Source of the DNA: Pseudomonadota bacterium
GTDB taxonomy: Bacteria > Pseudomonadota > Gammaproteobacteria > Steroidobacterales > Steroidobacteraceae
NCBI GenBank assembly: GCA_021820785.1
Contig: JAKADE010000155.1
Location: forward strand, 1-6,706
Length of the DNA: 6,706 bases
Reading direction: 5' to 3'
Shown one piece after another: positions 1-6,134 of this stretch; positions within the stretch are counted from its first letter, which is position 1; each line of letters opens with the position of its first letter. A program made the position numbers and the translations under genes. The notes beneath the pieces were generated by a model that was given only the letters and a program-made list of their open reading frames with translations, was not told the DNA's origin and searched no databases.

Positions 1-848
1 GCCCCGGTCTCGATGCCGCTGTCGTGCGCAAGCACCAGCTCCCAGCGCTGCGGGGTGAGGCTGTGATCGTGCGGCCAGCGCAGCGCGGCCCAGCTGCCGG
101 CGGGACTCTCCGCCCGCGCCAGCAGCAGCAGCGCATCGGCCTGGCGCTCGCAGAGTTTGGTCCAGCGGTTCGGCGTCGGTTCGGCCACGTACACCACAAA
201 ATCGTTGGAAGACTCGATGTTGTTGAACCACTGGCTGGTGTGCGTCGCGCCGCGCGCATTCCAGACCAGCTCGGTGCGTCCGAACTGACCGAGTGCATTG
301 ACCAGCCCGGTGGAGAAACCGGCGAAGTCGACCTCCAGACTCTGCGGCAAGACCGTGAAGGTGCAGGCACCGCGCACATGGGTGCGCGGCGGCGGTCCAT
401 CCATGCGCTCCAGCCGACTGACCATGAGCTGCGCTATGCGCCACATGGCCTCTGGCTCGCGCCGCAGCACTTCGTTGAACGCTCGCGCGGAAATGCGCGC
501 CAGCTCCGTATTGCGCAGCGCCACGACATTGGCCGTGCGCGGGTGACCGGAGATCAGCCCCATCTCCCCGACCGTGTCCCCGGCGGCGAGCCGGGCGAGA
601 AAACGGCCCTGGGCGCGCCCGCCGGCGGTCTGCACTGCGAGGCTGCCGCTGAGCACCACGTACAGCGCATCGGCCGGCTCGCCGGCGGAGAACAGCACCG
701 CACCGCCGGGCAACGACAGCCACTCGGCGGCGGCCGCGATGGCGCCGAGCACCGCAGGTGCAAGGCCGCTGAACAGCGGCATTTCCCCCAGTAAGACCGC
801 GAGTTCATCGCGCAGCGTCCTGCTGTCCTCGAAGATGCCAGGGCTCAT
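1..848 (-). CDS. Cyclic-nucleotide-binding / NTE-type patatin-like phospholipase, N-terminal part (truncated by window edge)
   Basis: Open from the ATG at 846-848 to the left edge, giving 282 codons with no stop. Residues ~24-145 form a cyclic-nucleotide-binding (CAP_ED) fold. Its phosphate-binding cassette is GEMGLISGHPRTANVVA (94-110), with Glu95 and Arg104 at the spacing seen in PKA-type domains. Residues ~165-245 match the linker of neuropathy-target-esterase-like bacterial proteins: a Phe-Ser-Thr-Gly-Leu-Val-Asn-Ala-Leu stretch, then WTKLCERQAD (229-238), the family's typical W-T-x-x-C-x-R-Q-A-D signature. The patatin catalytic part (GxSxG and Asp) must lie beyond the left edge, so activity cannot be confirmed. 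The family hydrolyses phospholipids or lysophospholipids at the inner membrane, possibly gated by the nucleotide domain. The start is supported by GGAG 8 bases upstream. No signal peptide is evident. The gene may be co-transcribed with the upstream thiolase, 217 bases away. Confidence 0.88.
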   Translation of the reverse strand, partial: MSPGIFEDSRTLRDELAVLLGEMPLFSGLAPAVLGAIAAAAEWLSLPGGAVLFSAGEPADALYVVLSGSLAVQTAGGRAQGRFLARLAAGDTVGEMGLISGHPRTANVVALRNTELARISARAFNEVLRREPEAMWRIAQLMVSRLERMDGPPPRTHVRGACTFTVLPQSLEVDFAGFSTGLVNALGQFGRTELVWNARGATHTSQWFNNIESSNDFVVYVAEPTPNRWTKLCERQADALLLLARAESPAGSWAALRWPHDHSLTPQRWELVLAHDSGIETG

Positions 849-909
849 TGCGCTCTCTCCGACAGCTCGCTCGGTGGATGACCGGTTTGAATCCTTCCTC
901 GCGCCGACG

Positions 910-934
910 GCTGCGCCGGCGGATCCGGCGCGGC
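910..934. other. GC-rich hairpin in the esterase-thiolase gap
   Basis: GCGCCGG (913-919) and CCGGCGC (925-931) form a perfect 7-base stem with a 5-base loop. Outer bases 910-911 also pair with 933-934 around a T-G wobble. There is no T-run on either side, so it is not a canonical terminator. The rest of the 849-1065 gap shows no gene and no convincing promoter. In such GC-rich sequence the hairpin may be chance. Confidence 0.25.
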
Positions 935-1035
935 AGTCCCGCGCTGGCGCAGCGTCACGGGCGCATTGCCCGCGCTGCGCCCTTGCGCACTCGTCCTCCC
1001 CGCGTGCTACTGCACGTCTGTGTTTGTTTCCGCGG

Positions 1036-1054
1036 GCGCGCCTCCAGGCAGCGC
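1036..1054 (-). terminator. Possible weak terminator after the thiolase
   Basis: Twelve bases past the thiolase stop, the minus strand can fold into a seven-pair stem with one bulged T and a four-base TGGA loop. Position after the stop fits a 3' end or RNA-stabilising hairpin. No U-tract follows, so intrinsic termination is doubtful and read-through into the esterase gene is possible. Confidence 0.25.
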
Positions 1055-1065
1055 ACCCGCACCCG

Positions 1066-2352
1066 TTACTTCTGCACGATCGCCGTGACGCCCATGCCAC
1101 CGGCGGTACACACTGAGATCAGTCCGCGTCGGGCCGCCGGGTCGCCGGCGAGCAGTTTCGCCACCGTCGCCAGGATGCGCGTGCCGGTGGCCGCGAACGG
1201 ATGGCCGATCGCGACGCTGCCGCCCTTGACGTTCAGCCGCGTCCGCTCGATGGCGCCGAGCGGCGCATCGAGACCGAGGCGGTCACGGCAGAACTCGGCC
1301 GACTCCCACGCCGCGAGCGTACACAACACCTGGGCCGCGAACGCCTCGTGAATCTCGTAGTAATCGAAGTCCTGCAATGTCAGGCGGGCATCGCGCAGCA
1401 TGGCCGGAACCGCATACGCCGGCGCCATGAGCAGCCCCTCGTGTCCGCTCGCGAAGTCCACCGCCCACACCTTGCCGTACGAGAGGTAGGCGAGCACCGG
1501 CAACTGGTGCCGCTCGGCCCACGCCTCGGAGGCGAGCAGCACGGCGCTCGCGCCGTCGGTGAGCGGTGTACTGTTGCCGGCCGTCAGGGTGCCGTCGCGC
1601 ACATCGAAGCTCGGCCGCAGCTTGGCGAGTTTTTCGAGCGAAGTGTCCGGCCGCACGTTGTTATCGGTCGCGAGTCCCAGGTACGGCTCGACCAGATCGT
1701 CGTAGAAGCCCTCGCGCCACGCCGCGGCCGCCTTGCGGTGACTTTCGCAGGCGAGTTGATCCTGCGCCTCGCGCCCGATGCCCCAGCGCTGCACCATCAG
1801 TTCGGTGCTCTCGCCCATCGACAGGCCGGTGCGCGGCTCGGCGACCGTGGGAAACACGGGCTTGAAGTGCCGCGGCCGCAACCGAAGCCACGGGGCGAGG
1901 CGCTCACCGGCACTCCTGCCGCGATAACTGGCGAGCAGCAGGCGCTGGTAGTCGCGCGGATAGACGACGGGCGGATCACTGATCGTATCGACGCCGGCGG
2001 CAATGCCGGCGTCGATCTGGCCGAGGGCGATCTTGTTGCCGATCATGATCGCCGCCTCGAGGCTGGTGCCGCAGGCGCGCTGCAGATCGAGGCCCGGGGT
2101 CTGCGGATCGAGTCCGCACGACAGCACGCTCTCGCGCGTGAGGTTGAAGTCCCTGGAGTGTTTCAGGACCGCGCCGGCAGCGACATCGCCCAGCCGTTCA
2201 CCCTCGAGCCGGCAGCGCTGCACCAAGGCACGCAGCACCGCGGTGAGCATTTCCGGGTTGCCCACGCTCGCGTATGCGCTATAGGCCCTGGCGAACGGAA
2301 TGCGCACGCCGCCGACGATGGCGACGCGCCGCACGGCTGAGCCGACCAGCAT
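1066..2352 (-). CDS. Thiolase (acetyl-CoA C-acyltransferase), FadI-like
   Basis: A 428-residue thiolase of full family length. It should catalyse thiolytic cleavage of 3-ketoacyl-CoA to acetyl-CoA plus a shortened acyl-CoA, the last step of beta-oxidation in the cytoplasm, or the reverse condensation. Visible landmarks are the nucleophilic Cys94 in DLQRACGTS, GNSTPLTDGASA (259-270), HEAFAAQ (335-341), GHPFAATG with His384 (383-390), and CTAGGMG with the second catalytic Cys415. His in place of Asn in the H/N-E-A-F motif, and the FPTVAEPRTGLSMGEST stretch, resemble FadI and the trifunctional-protein beta subunit rather than biosynthetic PhaA-type thiolases. No FadJ partner lies in the window, so the chain-length role is unassigned. 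The start at 2350-2352 has GGAGG 5 bases upstream. The gene is divergent from the dienelactone hydrolase gene. Confidence 0.93.
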   Translation of the reverse strand: MLVGSAVRRVAIVGGVRIPFARAYSAYASVGNPEMLTAVLRALVQRCRLEGERLGDVAAGAVLKHSRDFNLTRESVLSCGLDPQTPGLDLQRACGTSLEAAIMIGNKIALGQIDAGIAAGVDTISDPPVVYPRDYQRLLLASYRGRSAGERLAPWLRLRPRHFKPVFPTVAEPRTGLSMGESTELMVQRWGIGREAQDQLACESHRKAAAAWREGFYDDLVEPYLGLATDNNVRPDTSLEKLAKLRPSFDVRDGTLTAGNSTPLTDGASAVLLASEAWAERHQLPVLAYLSYGKVWAVDFASGHEGLLMAPAYAVPAMLRDARLTLQDFDYYEIHEAFAAQVLCTLAAWESAEFCRDRLGLDAPLGAIERTRLNVKGGSVAIGHPFAATGTRILATVAKLLAGDPAARRGLISVCTAGGMGVTAIVQK

Positions 2353-2363
2353 GAACCCCTCCC

Positions 2364-2384
2364 TCGGGACGGGTCGCGTCCCGA
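2364..2384. promoter_or_regulatory. Inverted repeat next to the thiolase ribosome binding site
   Basis: TCGGGACG (2364-2371) and CGTCCCGA (2377-2384) are perfect 8-base arms around a 5-base centre. The repeat begins 12 bases before the thiolase ATG and abuts its GGAGG. It could be a regulator operator or, in the thiolase mRNA, a hairpin affecting ribosome access. The sequence alone does not separate these. Confidence 0.4.
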
Positions 2385-2403
2385 TCCGCCTCCTAGGCTA
2401 TCA

Positions 2404-2424
2404 TGGCCCGCGAGCGCCGGGCCA
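2404..2424. promoter_or_regulatory. Second inverted repeat in the divergent thiolase / dienelactone hydrolase region
   Basis: TGGCCCG (2404-2410) and CGGGCCA (2418-2424) are perfect 7-base arms around 7 bases. It lies 19 bases from the previous repeat, with the -10-like TATCAT (2399-2404, plus strand) between them. A poor match to a sigma-70 promoter for the plus-strand gene also exists further on (TTTCCC, 17 bases, TATCCT). Shared promoter/operator use is an inference from position. Confidence 0.3.
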
Positions 2425-2526
2425 AGCGGCCCCCGCGAGACGCTGGAGCGGCTTTCCCGGGCGTGGTCCGCGCGATATCCTGCGCCGTCCAGGTGCAGCC
2501 TGAACGACTTGAAAGTAGAGCGTTTT

Positions 2527-3210
2527 ATGGGCGATTTCACCACACTGATGGCCCGTGACGGGCACCAGTTCCAGGCTTATCTGGCCGCTCCGCCGGGCGC
2601 CGCCCGCGGCGCCGTCGTCGTCATTCAGGAGATCTTCGGGGTCAACGCGCACATCCGCGCGGTGACCGACGGATTCGCCGCCGAGGGCTACACGGCGATC
2701 GCGCCGTGCATGTTCGATCGGATCCGTCGCGGGATCGAGCTCGGCTACAGCGCGCCGGAGATCGAGGAGGGCCGCGGCTACATGCAGCAACTGCAGCCCG
2801 AGCAGACGCTGAAGGATCTGGCCGCGGCGATCGCCGTGGTCAAGCATGCCGGACGCGTCGGCACCGTCGGGTACTGCTGGGGCGGCGCGCAGGCATACCG
2901 GGCCGCCTGCCTGCTGCCGGTCGACTGCGCGGTCGTGTATTACGGGCGGGCCCAGGACGCCGGCAAGGCGCCGCACTGTCCGGTGCTGTATCACTTCGGT
3001 GCCGAGGACAAGAGCATTCCGCTCGCCGAACTCGAGCCGATGCGCCAGCGAGATCCGGGCGGCATCTTCCACGTCTACCCGGGAGCAGGCCACGGCTTCA
3101 ATTGCGACCTGCGAGCGTCCTACGACGCCGCAGCCGCCGCGCTTGCGCGCAACCGTACGCTTCAGTTCCTCGCACAGCACCTGCAGAGCGAGGAGCGCTC
3201 GGCCGTCTGA
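2527..3210 (+). CDS. Dienelactone hydrolase-family alpha/beta hydrolase
   Basis: A 227-residue cytoplasmic alpha/beta hydrolase, close to the usual length of dienelactone hydrolases. The characterised reaction is ring opening of dienelactone to maleylacetate in chloroaromatic degradation. Most chromosomal homologues have unknown ester or lactone substrates, and no aromatic catabolism genes are nearby, so the substrate stays open. The triad is visible: Cys117 in GYCWGG (115-120), Asp161 in GAEDKSIP, and His189 in GAGHGF. Glu35 in QEIFGVN matches the family's conserved Glu that holds the Cys thiolate. I chose the ATG at 2527 because the domain begins directly after it. A TTG at 2509 would add six residues but has no ribosome site. 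The site before the ATG is itself weak (AGAG, 6 bases). hemH follows after 92 bases. Confidence 0.9.
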   Translation: MGDFTTLMARDGHQFQAYLAAPPGAARGAVVVIQEIFGVNAHIRAVTDGFAAEGYTAIAPCMFDRIRRGIELGYSAPEIEEGRGYMQQLQPEQTLKDLAAAIAVVKHAGRVGTVGYCWGGAQAYRAACLLPVDCAVVYYGRAQDAGKAPHCPVLYHFGAEDKSIPLAELEPMRQRDPGGIFHVYPGAGHGFNCDLRASYDAAAAALARNRTLQFLAQHLQSEERSAV

Positions 3211-3239
3211 GGCCGCGCCCCCGGACCCGGTGGGCGGCC
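3211..3239 (+). terminator. Hairpin immediately after the dienelactone hydrolase stop
   Basis: GGCCGCGCCC (3211-3220) pairs with GGGCGGCC (3232-3239), leaving one or two bases bulged, and starts at the first base after the stop codon. A smaller perfect repeat follows (GGCAA, GAAT loop, TTGCC, 3242-3255). No T-run follows the main stem, so it is at best a weak terminator or 3' stabiliser. A promoter-like sequence for hemH lies downstream. Confidence 0.3.
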
Positions 3240-3268
3240 GGGGCAAGAATTTGCCGCAGTGGTACTGG

Positions 3269-3295
3269 TTGCAGGCCGTTTCGCTGCGGTATGGT
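3269..3295 (+). promoter_or_regulatory. Candidate hemH promoter
   Basis: TTGCAG (3269-3274) resembles a -35 and TATGGT (3290-3295) a -10, but the 15-base spacer is shorter than the usual 17. The -10 ends 7 bases before the hemH ATG, so transcription would start at or next to the A of the start codon. This is a visual match only. Confidence 0.3.
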
Positions 3296-3299
3296 GCAC

Positions 3300-3317
3300 A
3301 CTATGCGCTATCATAGT
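3300..3317. repeat. AT-rich inverted repeat covering the hemH start codon
   Basis: ACTATG (3300-3305) and CATAGT (3312-3317) are perfect 6-base arms around CGCTAT. The hemH ATG is the end of the left arm. The stretch is unusually AT-rich for this window. It could be a repressor site or an RNA hairpin hiding the start codon, or part of an AT-rich promoter end. Confidence 0.35.
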
Positions 3318-4376
3318 TCTGCGGACTTTCACCGCGACACGGCCGAGCGCATCGGCATTCTCGCGGTCAATTTCGGCACCCCCGACTCACCCGCACCGCG
3401 CGACGTGCGGCGCTTCCTGGCGCGCATGCTCGGGGATCCGCGCGTCGTGGAAGTGCCGCGGCCACTGTGGCTGCCGATCCTCTACGGATTCATCCTGCCG
3501 CTGCGACCGCGGCGCATCGCGCCGAAGTACCGCAAAATCTGGTCGGCCGAAGGCTCACCGCTGCGCGAGCTGTCCGAGCGGCTGCGCAGCGGGCTCGCGA
3601 GTCTGCTCGCGCAGCGCATGATGGCGCCGTTCTCGCTCGAATTCGCCATGCTCTACGGCACCCCCAGCGTGGGCGAATCCCTGCAGCGGCTGCGTGCCGC
3701 TGGCGCGCGGCGCATCCTGGTGCTGCCGCTGTTCCCGCAGTACTGCGGCGCCACCACCGGCGCGGTCTACGACCAGGTCAACGCCGAGCTGGCCGGATGG
3801 CGCTGGCTGCCTGAGCTGCGCTTCATCTCCGAGTACCACGACCAGCCGCAGTACATCGAGGCATTGCGTGAGAGCGTCGCGCAGCACTGGGACGCACATG
3901 GGCGCACGGGCCATCTGGTGATTTCCTTTCACGGCATTCCCGAGCGCTACTTTCACCAGGGCGACCCGTATTTCTGCAAGTGCCAGAAGACCGCACGGCT
4001 GCTCGCCGAGGAACTGCAACTGAAGGATGGCGAATGGACCGTCACGTTCCAATCGCGCTTCGGGCCCAGCGAGTGGCTGCGTCCCTACACCATCGAGACG
4101 CTCGCGGGCATGCCGGGACGGGGCATCAGGGACGTGACCGTCATCTGCCCCGGGTTTGCCGTCGATTGCCTGGAGACGCTCGAGGAAATCGACGTCGAGA
4201 ACCGGGCCGCATTCATGAGCGCCGGCGGCGAACGGTTCGAATACGTGCCGGCGCTGAACGCGCGGCCGGCGCACGCCGCGGTGCTCGCCGCACAGATCGC
4301 GCGGCACTGCCAGGGTTGGACCCAGGTCGAATCCGCACTGCACAGTGCGGCGCAAGCCCGGGACACACCGGTGTAA
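3303..4376 (+). CDS. hemH: Ferrochelatase (protoporphyrin/coproporphyrin ferrochelatase)
   Basis: A 357-residue ferrochelatase that inserts Fe2+ into the porphyrin ring at the end of haem synthesis, acting in the cytoplasm or at the membrane surface. It opens with RIGILAVNFGTPDSP (17-30), followed by DPRVVEVPRPLW and YGTPSVGESL. The catalytic His210 is in SFHGIPERY. The acidic residue equivalent to B. subtilis Glu264 is probably Glu291 in PGFAVDCLETLEE. The GDPYFCKCQKTARLL segment (220-234) is typical of proteobacterial members. The reading frame stays open far upstream into the previous gene, but homology starts only here. ATG 3303 fits the family's short N-terminal extension; ATG 3291 would add four residues. 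Neither has a Shine-Dalgarno sequence. The start codon sits in a small inverted repeat. Downstream b561 starts 42 bases after the stop. Confidence 0.95.
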   Translation: MRYHSSADFHRDTAERIGILAVNFGTPDSPAPRDVRRFLARMLGDPRVVEVPRPLWLPILYGFILPLRPRRIAPKYRKIWSAEGSPLRELSERLRSGLASLLAQRMMAPFSLEFAMLYGTPSVGESLQRLRAAGARRILVLPLFPQYCGATTGAVYDQVNAELAGWRWLPELRFISEYHDQPQYIEALRESVAQHWDAHGRTGHLVISFHGIPERYFHQGDPYFCKCQKTARLLAEELQLKDGEWTVTFQSRFGPSEWLRPYTIETLAGMPGRGIRDVTVICPGFAVDCLETLEEIDVENRAAFMSAGGERFEYVPALNARPAHAAVLAAQIARHCQGWTQVESALHSAAQARDTPV

Positions 4377-4418
4377 CCACTCCCCACGGAACGCCGGCTG
4401 CTCTAAGCTAGCGGCGTG

Positions 4419-4985
4419 ATGCTGCGAAACACGCGCACCCGGTGGGTGGCGCTCTCCCAACTGCTGCACTGGCTGATCGCCGCGCTGATCGGGGTGCAGA
4501 TCGCGCTTGGCCTGATCGGCACCGCATTGCCGCTCAGCATGACCAAGCTGGCCACGCTGGCGCGTCACAAGTCACTCGGCATCACCCTGCTCGCCCTGAT
4601 GCTGGTCCGCCTGGCGTGGCGGGGGATGAACCCGACGCCCGCGCTGCCGGACACTCTCAGGCCCCATGAACGCGTGCTCGCACGCATCACCCACACCGGG
4701 CTGTATGTCCTGGTGATCGCGCTGCCGCTGACCGGCTGGATCATGTCTTCGGCACGGGGCTTTCCGGTCAGCTGGTTCAATCTGTTCCAGCTGCCGAACC
4801 TGGTGGGGCGCAATGCGGCGCTCTATCACGCGATGGTGCGCCTGCACGTGCTGCTCGCGATCGCACTCGGCCTGATTCTCGTGCTGCACGTCGCAGCGGC
4901 CATCAAACATCACTTCGTCCTGAAGGACGATACGCTGCGGCGCATGCTGCCCGGCGCGGGCACCGCCCTCACCCGCAAGGAGTAA
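4419..4985 (+). CDS. Cytochrome b561 (CybB/YceJ-type diheme membrane protein)
   Basis: A 188-residue inner-membrane cytochrome b561 of about the size of E. coli CybB. Four hydrophobic helices lie near residues 11-33, 44-64, 88-110 and 138-162. The expected haem ligands are His17 (LLHW), His50 (RHKSLG), His143 (RLHV) and His157 (VLHV). Their spacings of 33 and 14 residues match the CybB pattern for two b-type haems. Relatives oxidise ubiquinol or pass electrons to oxygen or superoxide. The C-terminal tail is charged and probably cytoplasmic. I use the ATG at 4419; an adjacent in-frame GTG at 4416 is equally open, and neither has a clear ribosome site. yceI follows 3 bases after the stop. The hemH gene 42 bases upstream could supply the haem, an inference from context. 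Confidence 0.92.
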   Translation: MLRNTRTRWVALSQLLHWLIAALIGVQIALGLIGTALPLSMTKLATLARHKSLGITLLALMLVRLAWRGMNPTPALPDTLRPHERVLARITHTGLYVLVIALPLTGWIMSSARGFPVSWFNLFQLPNLVGRNAALYHAMVRLHVLLAIALGLILVLHVAAAIKHHFVLKDDTLRRMLPGAGTALTRKE

Positions 4986-4988
4986 CGG

Positions 4989-5558
4989 ATGCTGACTTCC
5001 CGGCTCGCTCGACTCACCCTGTCATCCTTCGCCCTGGCCGCAGTCGGCGCGGCGCACGCCGCCGTCCCCGGTCACGGCTACGTCTCGAGCCCGGCGCACA
5101 GCACGCTCACCTTCACGTTCACCCAGGCCGGTGCGGCGAATCACGGCGTGTTCAAGTCGTTCTCGGTGCAGTTTGATCCGCGCACCAGGACACTCGCGGT
5201 CGACATCGACATGCGCTCGTTCGATACCCGTGATGCGCAGCGCAATACGTTGCTCGGCGGCGCGCAGTTCTTCGACGTGGCGCGCTATCCACAGGCGCGC
5301 TTCAGCGCTACGCAACTGCAGAAGACGCCGAGCGGCTACATCGCCACCGGGCCGCTGACGCTGCGCGGTGTCACGCGCACCATTTCCGTCCCGCTTCGCT
5401 GGCGACGGCTCGGTCACGGGGGCGGTGAGCTCCAGGGCAAGACCGTCATCGAGCGGCTCGCGTTCGGCATCGGTCAGGGCGAGTGGCGCGCCACCGAGTG
5501 GCTGGGCAATCCGGTGACGGTGCGCTTCGCGGTGCGCATGGTGCCCGCGACGCGCTGA
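4989..5558 (+). CDS. yceI: YceI-family periplasmic lipocalin-like protein
   Basis: A 189-residue secreted protein. Residues 1-24 are a signal peptide: basic MLTSRLARL start, hydrophobic core, and likely cleavage after AHA (22-24). The mature part has the YceI layout: HSTLTFTFTQAGAANHGVFKSFSVQF, then SFDTRDAQRN, then a block of FFDVARYPQARFSAT, LTLRGVTRTISVPL and a terminal TVRFAVRMV strand. The family forms a lipocalin-like beta-barrel that in T. thermophilus TT1927b and H. pylori binds long isoprenoid or amphipathic ligands. The E. coli relative is a periplasmic, high-pH-inducible protein of unclear function. A strong AAGGAG lies 6 bases before the ATG and overlaps the end of the b561 gene. 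This suggests a b561-YceI module, perhaps quinone-related (inference). The next gene is convergent with only 4 bases between stops. Confidence 0.93.
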   Translation: MLTSRLARLTLSSFALAAVGAAHAAVPGHGYVSSPAHSTLTFTFTQAGAANHGVFKSFSVQFDPRTRTLAVDIDMRSFDTRDAQRNTLLGGAQFFDVARYPQARFSATQLQKTPSGYIATGPLTLRGVTRTISVPLRWRRLGHGGGELQGKTVIERLAFGIGQGEWRATEWLGNPVTVRFAVRMVPATR

Positions 5559-5566
5559 GCGCTCAG
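5555..5566. repeat. 12-base palindrome spanning two convergent stop codons
   Basis: CTGAGCGCTCAG is its own reverse complement. It contains the yceI TGA on the plus strand (5556-5558) and the TGA of the opposite gene on the minus strand (5563-5565). There is no loop, so it is not a classic terminator hairpin, and no other terminator fits between the genes. Confidence 0.6.
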
Positions 5567-5922
5567 GACGGCCTGCTGCGCAGCTTCGAGGTGCACAGGT
5601 CGTAGATGGCGGCCGTGAGCACCCGCACCGCATGGCAGGTGCTCGCCTCGATACCCTTCAGCGCCGCATCGCGCAGCGCGGCGGTGAGCATCGGGACGTA
5701 CTCGCCGGGCAGATCGTCCGGCACGGTCGCCGCCACCCGCACCGCCGGAATCCCCTCCACGATCCGCCGTACGGTCTGATACAGGCACTCGGCCTTGGCG
5801 CGCATCAGCGCCTCGTCGTCGCCGAACAGCGCGCCGACCGCGGCCAGACCCTCAGCCCATTGGGCGCGCGCCTGCTCCCAATCCCGTTCAGGTCCAAAGC
5901 CGACCCGGATGATCTCGCCCAT
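5563..5922 (-). CDS. Hypothetical protein, 119 residues, unrecognised
   Basis: I do not recognise this protein. It runs from the ATG at 5920-5922 to the TGA at 5563-5565, with GGAGGGG about 8 bases before the start. No signal peptide or membrane segment is visible. Composition suggests a mostly helical soluble protein: amphipathic stretches near 14-31, 36-56 and 94-114, a short beta-like IPAVRVAATVP segment (58-68), and a loop at PDDLPGEY (68-75). Three cysteines (46, 96, 110) are scattered and do not form a metal motif. Codon use is GC-biased like its neighbours, and the convergent end with yceI and divergent start with the YbjQ-type gene favour a real gene. The opposite-strand open frame at 5632-6003 is weaker because it lacks a family signature and ribosome site. 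Confidence 0.65.
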   Translation of the reverse strand: MGEIIRVGFGPERDWEQARAQWAEGLAAVGALFGDDEALMRAKAECLYQTVRRIVEGIPAVRVAATVPDDLPGEYVPMLTAALRDAALKGIEASTCHAVRVLTAAIYDLCTSKLRSRPS

Positions 5923-6035
5923 CAGCGCCGCCCCTCCGTCCCGCCCCGGCTCCCCGGCGCGGGCCCGGCGAGCGCCCCCGGTTGGGAGCGGTCCTCACGT
6001 TAGGCGCGGGCGGGCGGCGGCACCAGAGGTCATTT

Positions 6036-6070
6036 GTGGCGCAAACGTACAGTTTTGCGCCGCCGGCGCA
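6036..6070. promoter_or_regulatory. Triple-arm inverted repeat upstream of the YbjQ-type gene
   Basis: GGCGCAAA (6038-6045) and TTTGCGCC (6054-6061) are perfect arms around 8 bases, extendable outward by a wobble and one pair. The right arm also pairs with GGCGCA (6065-6070), giving TGCGCC-GCC-GGCGCA, so the two folds exclude each other. It lies 65 bases before the YbjQ-type ATG. A possible -10 (TACCAT, 6088-6093) lies downstream without a good -35. The rest of the 5923-6134 gap holds a looser GCTCCC/GGGAGC repeat (5949-5989) and no gene. Confidence 0.4.
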
Positions 6071-6134
6071 CGGCTCGAGCGCGGTGTTACCATGAACGGG
6101 CGGGCATCAGCGCTCGCACCCAGGAGACAGCACG

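Noticed and set aside
24..794. Plus-strand open frame opposite the esterase gene
   Set aside because: The minus strand has a clear nucleotide-binding domain and NTE signature across the same bases.
1201..2340. Long plus-strand open frame opposite the thiolase
   Set aside because: Arg/Gly/His-rich composition and no family motifs; the minus strand encodes a full, motif-complete thiolase.
2401..3246. Minus-strand open frame opposite the dienelactone hydrolase gene
   Set aside because: The plus strand carries the complete catalytic triad and motifs; the antisense frame is a GC-rich shadow.
2397..3314. Octamer GCTATCAT found at 2397-2404 and 3307-3314
   Set aside because: Two copies of an 8-mer are weak evidence, and the second lies inside hemH coding sequence, so a shared promoter element is not supported.
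2706..4376. Very long open frame running through the dienelactone hydrolase gene into hemH (a possible fusion)
   Set aside because: Residues before the hemH start are arginine-rich out-of-frame shadow of the hydrolase; ferrochelatase homology begins only near 3303.
3555..4568. Long minus-strand open frame opposite hemH and b561
   Set aside because: It is antisense to two clear genes, with low-complexity shadow composition and no motif.
5632..6003. Plus-strand open frame opposite the 119-residue hypothetical gene
   Set aside because: No ribosome site or motif, and it extends into the GC-rich gap; the minus-strand frame has a better start and composition.
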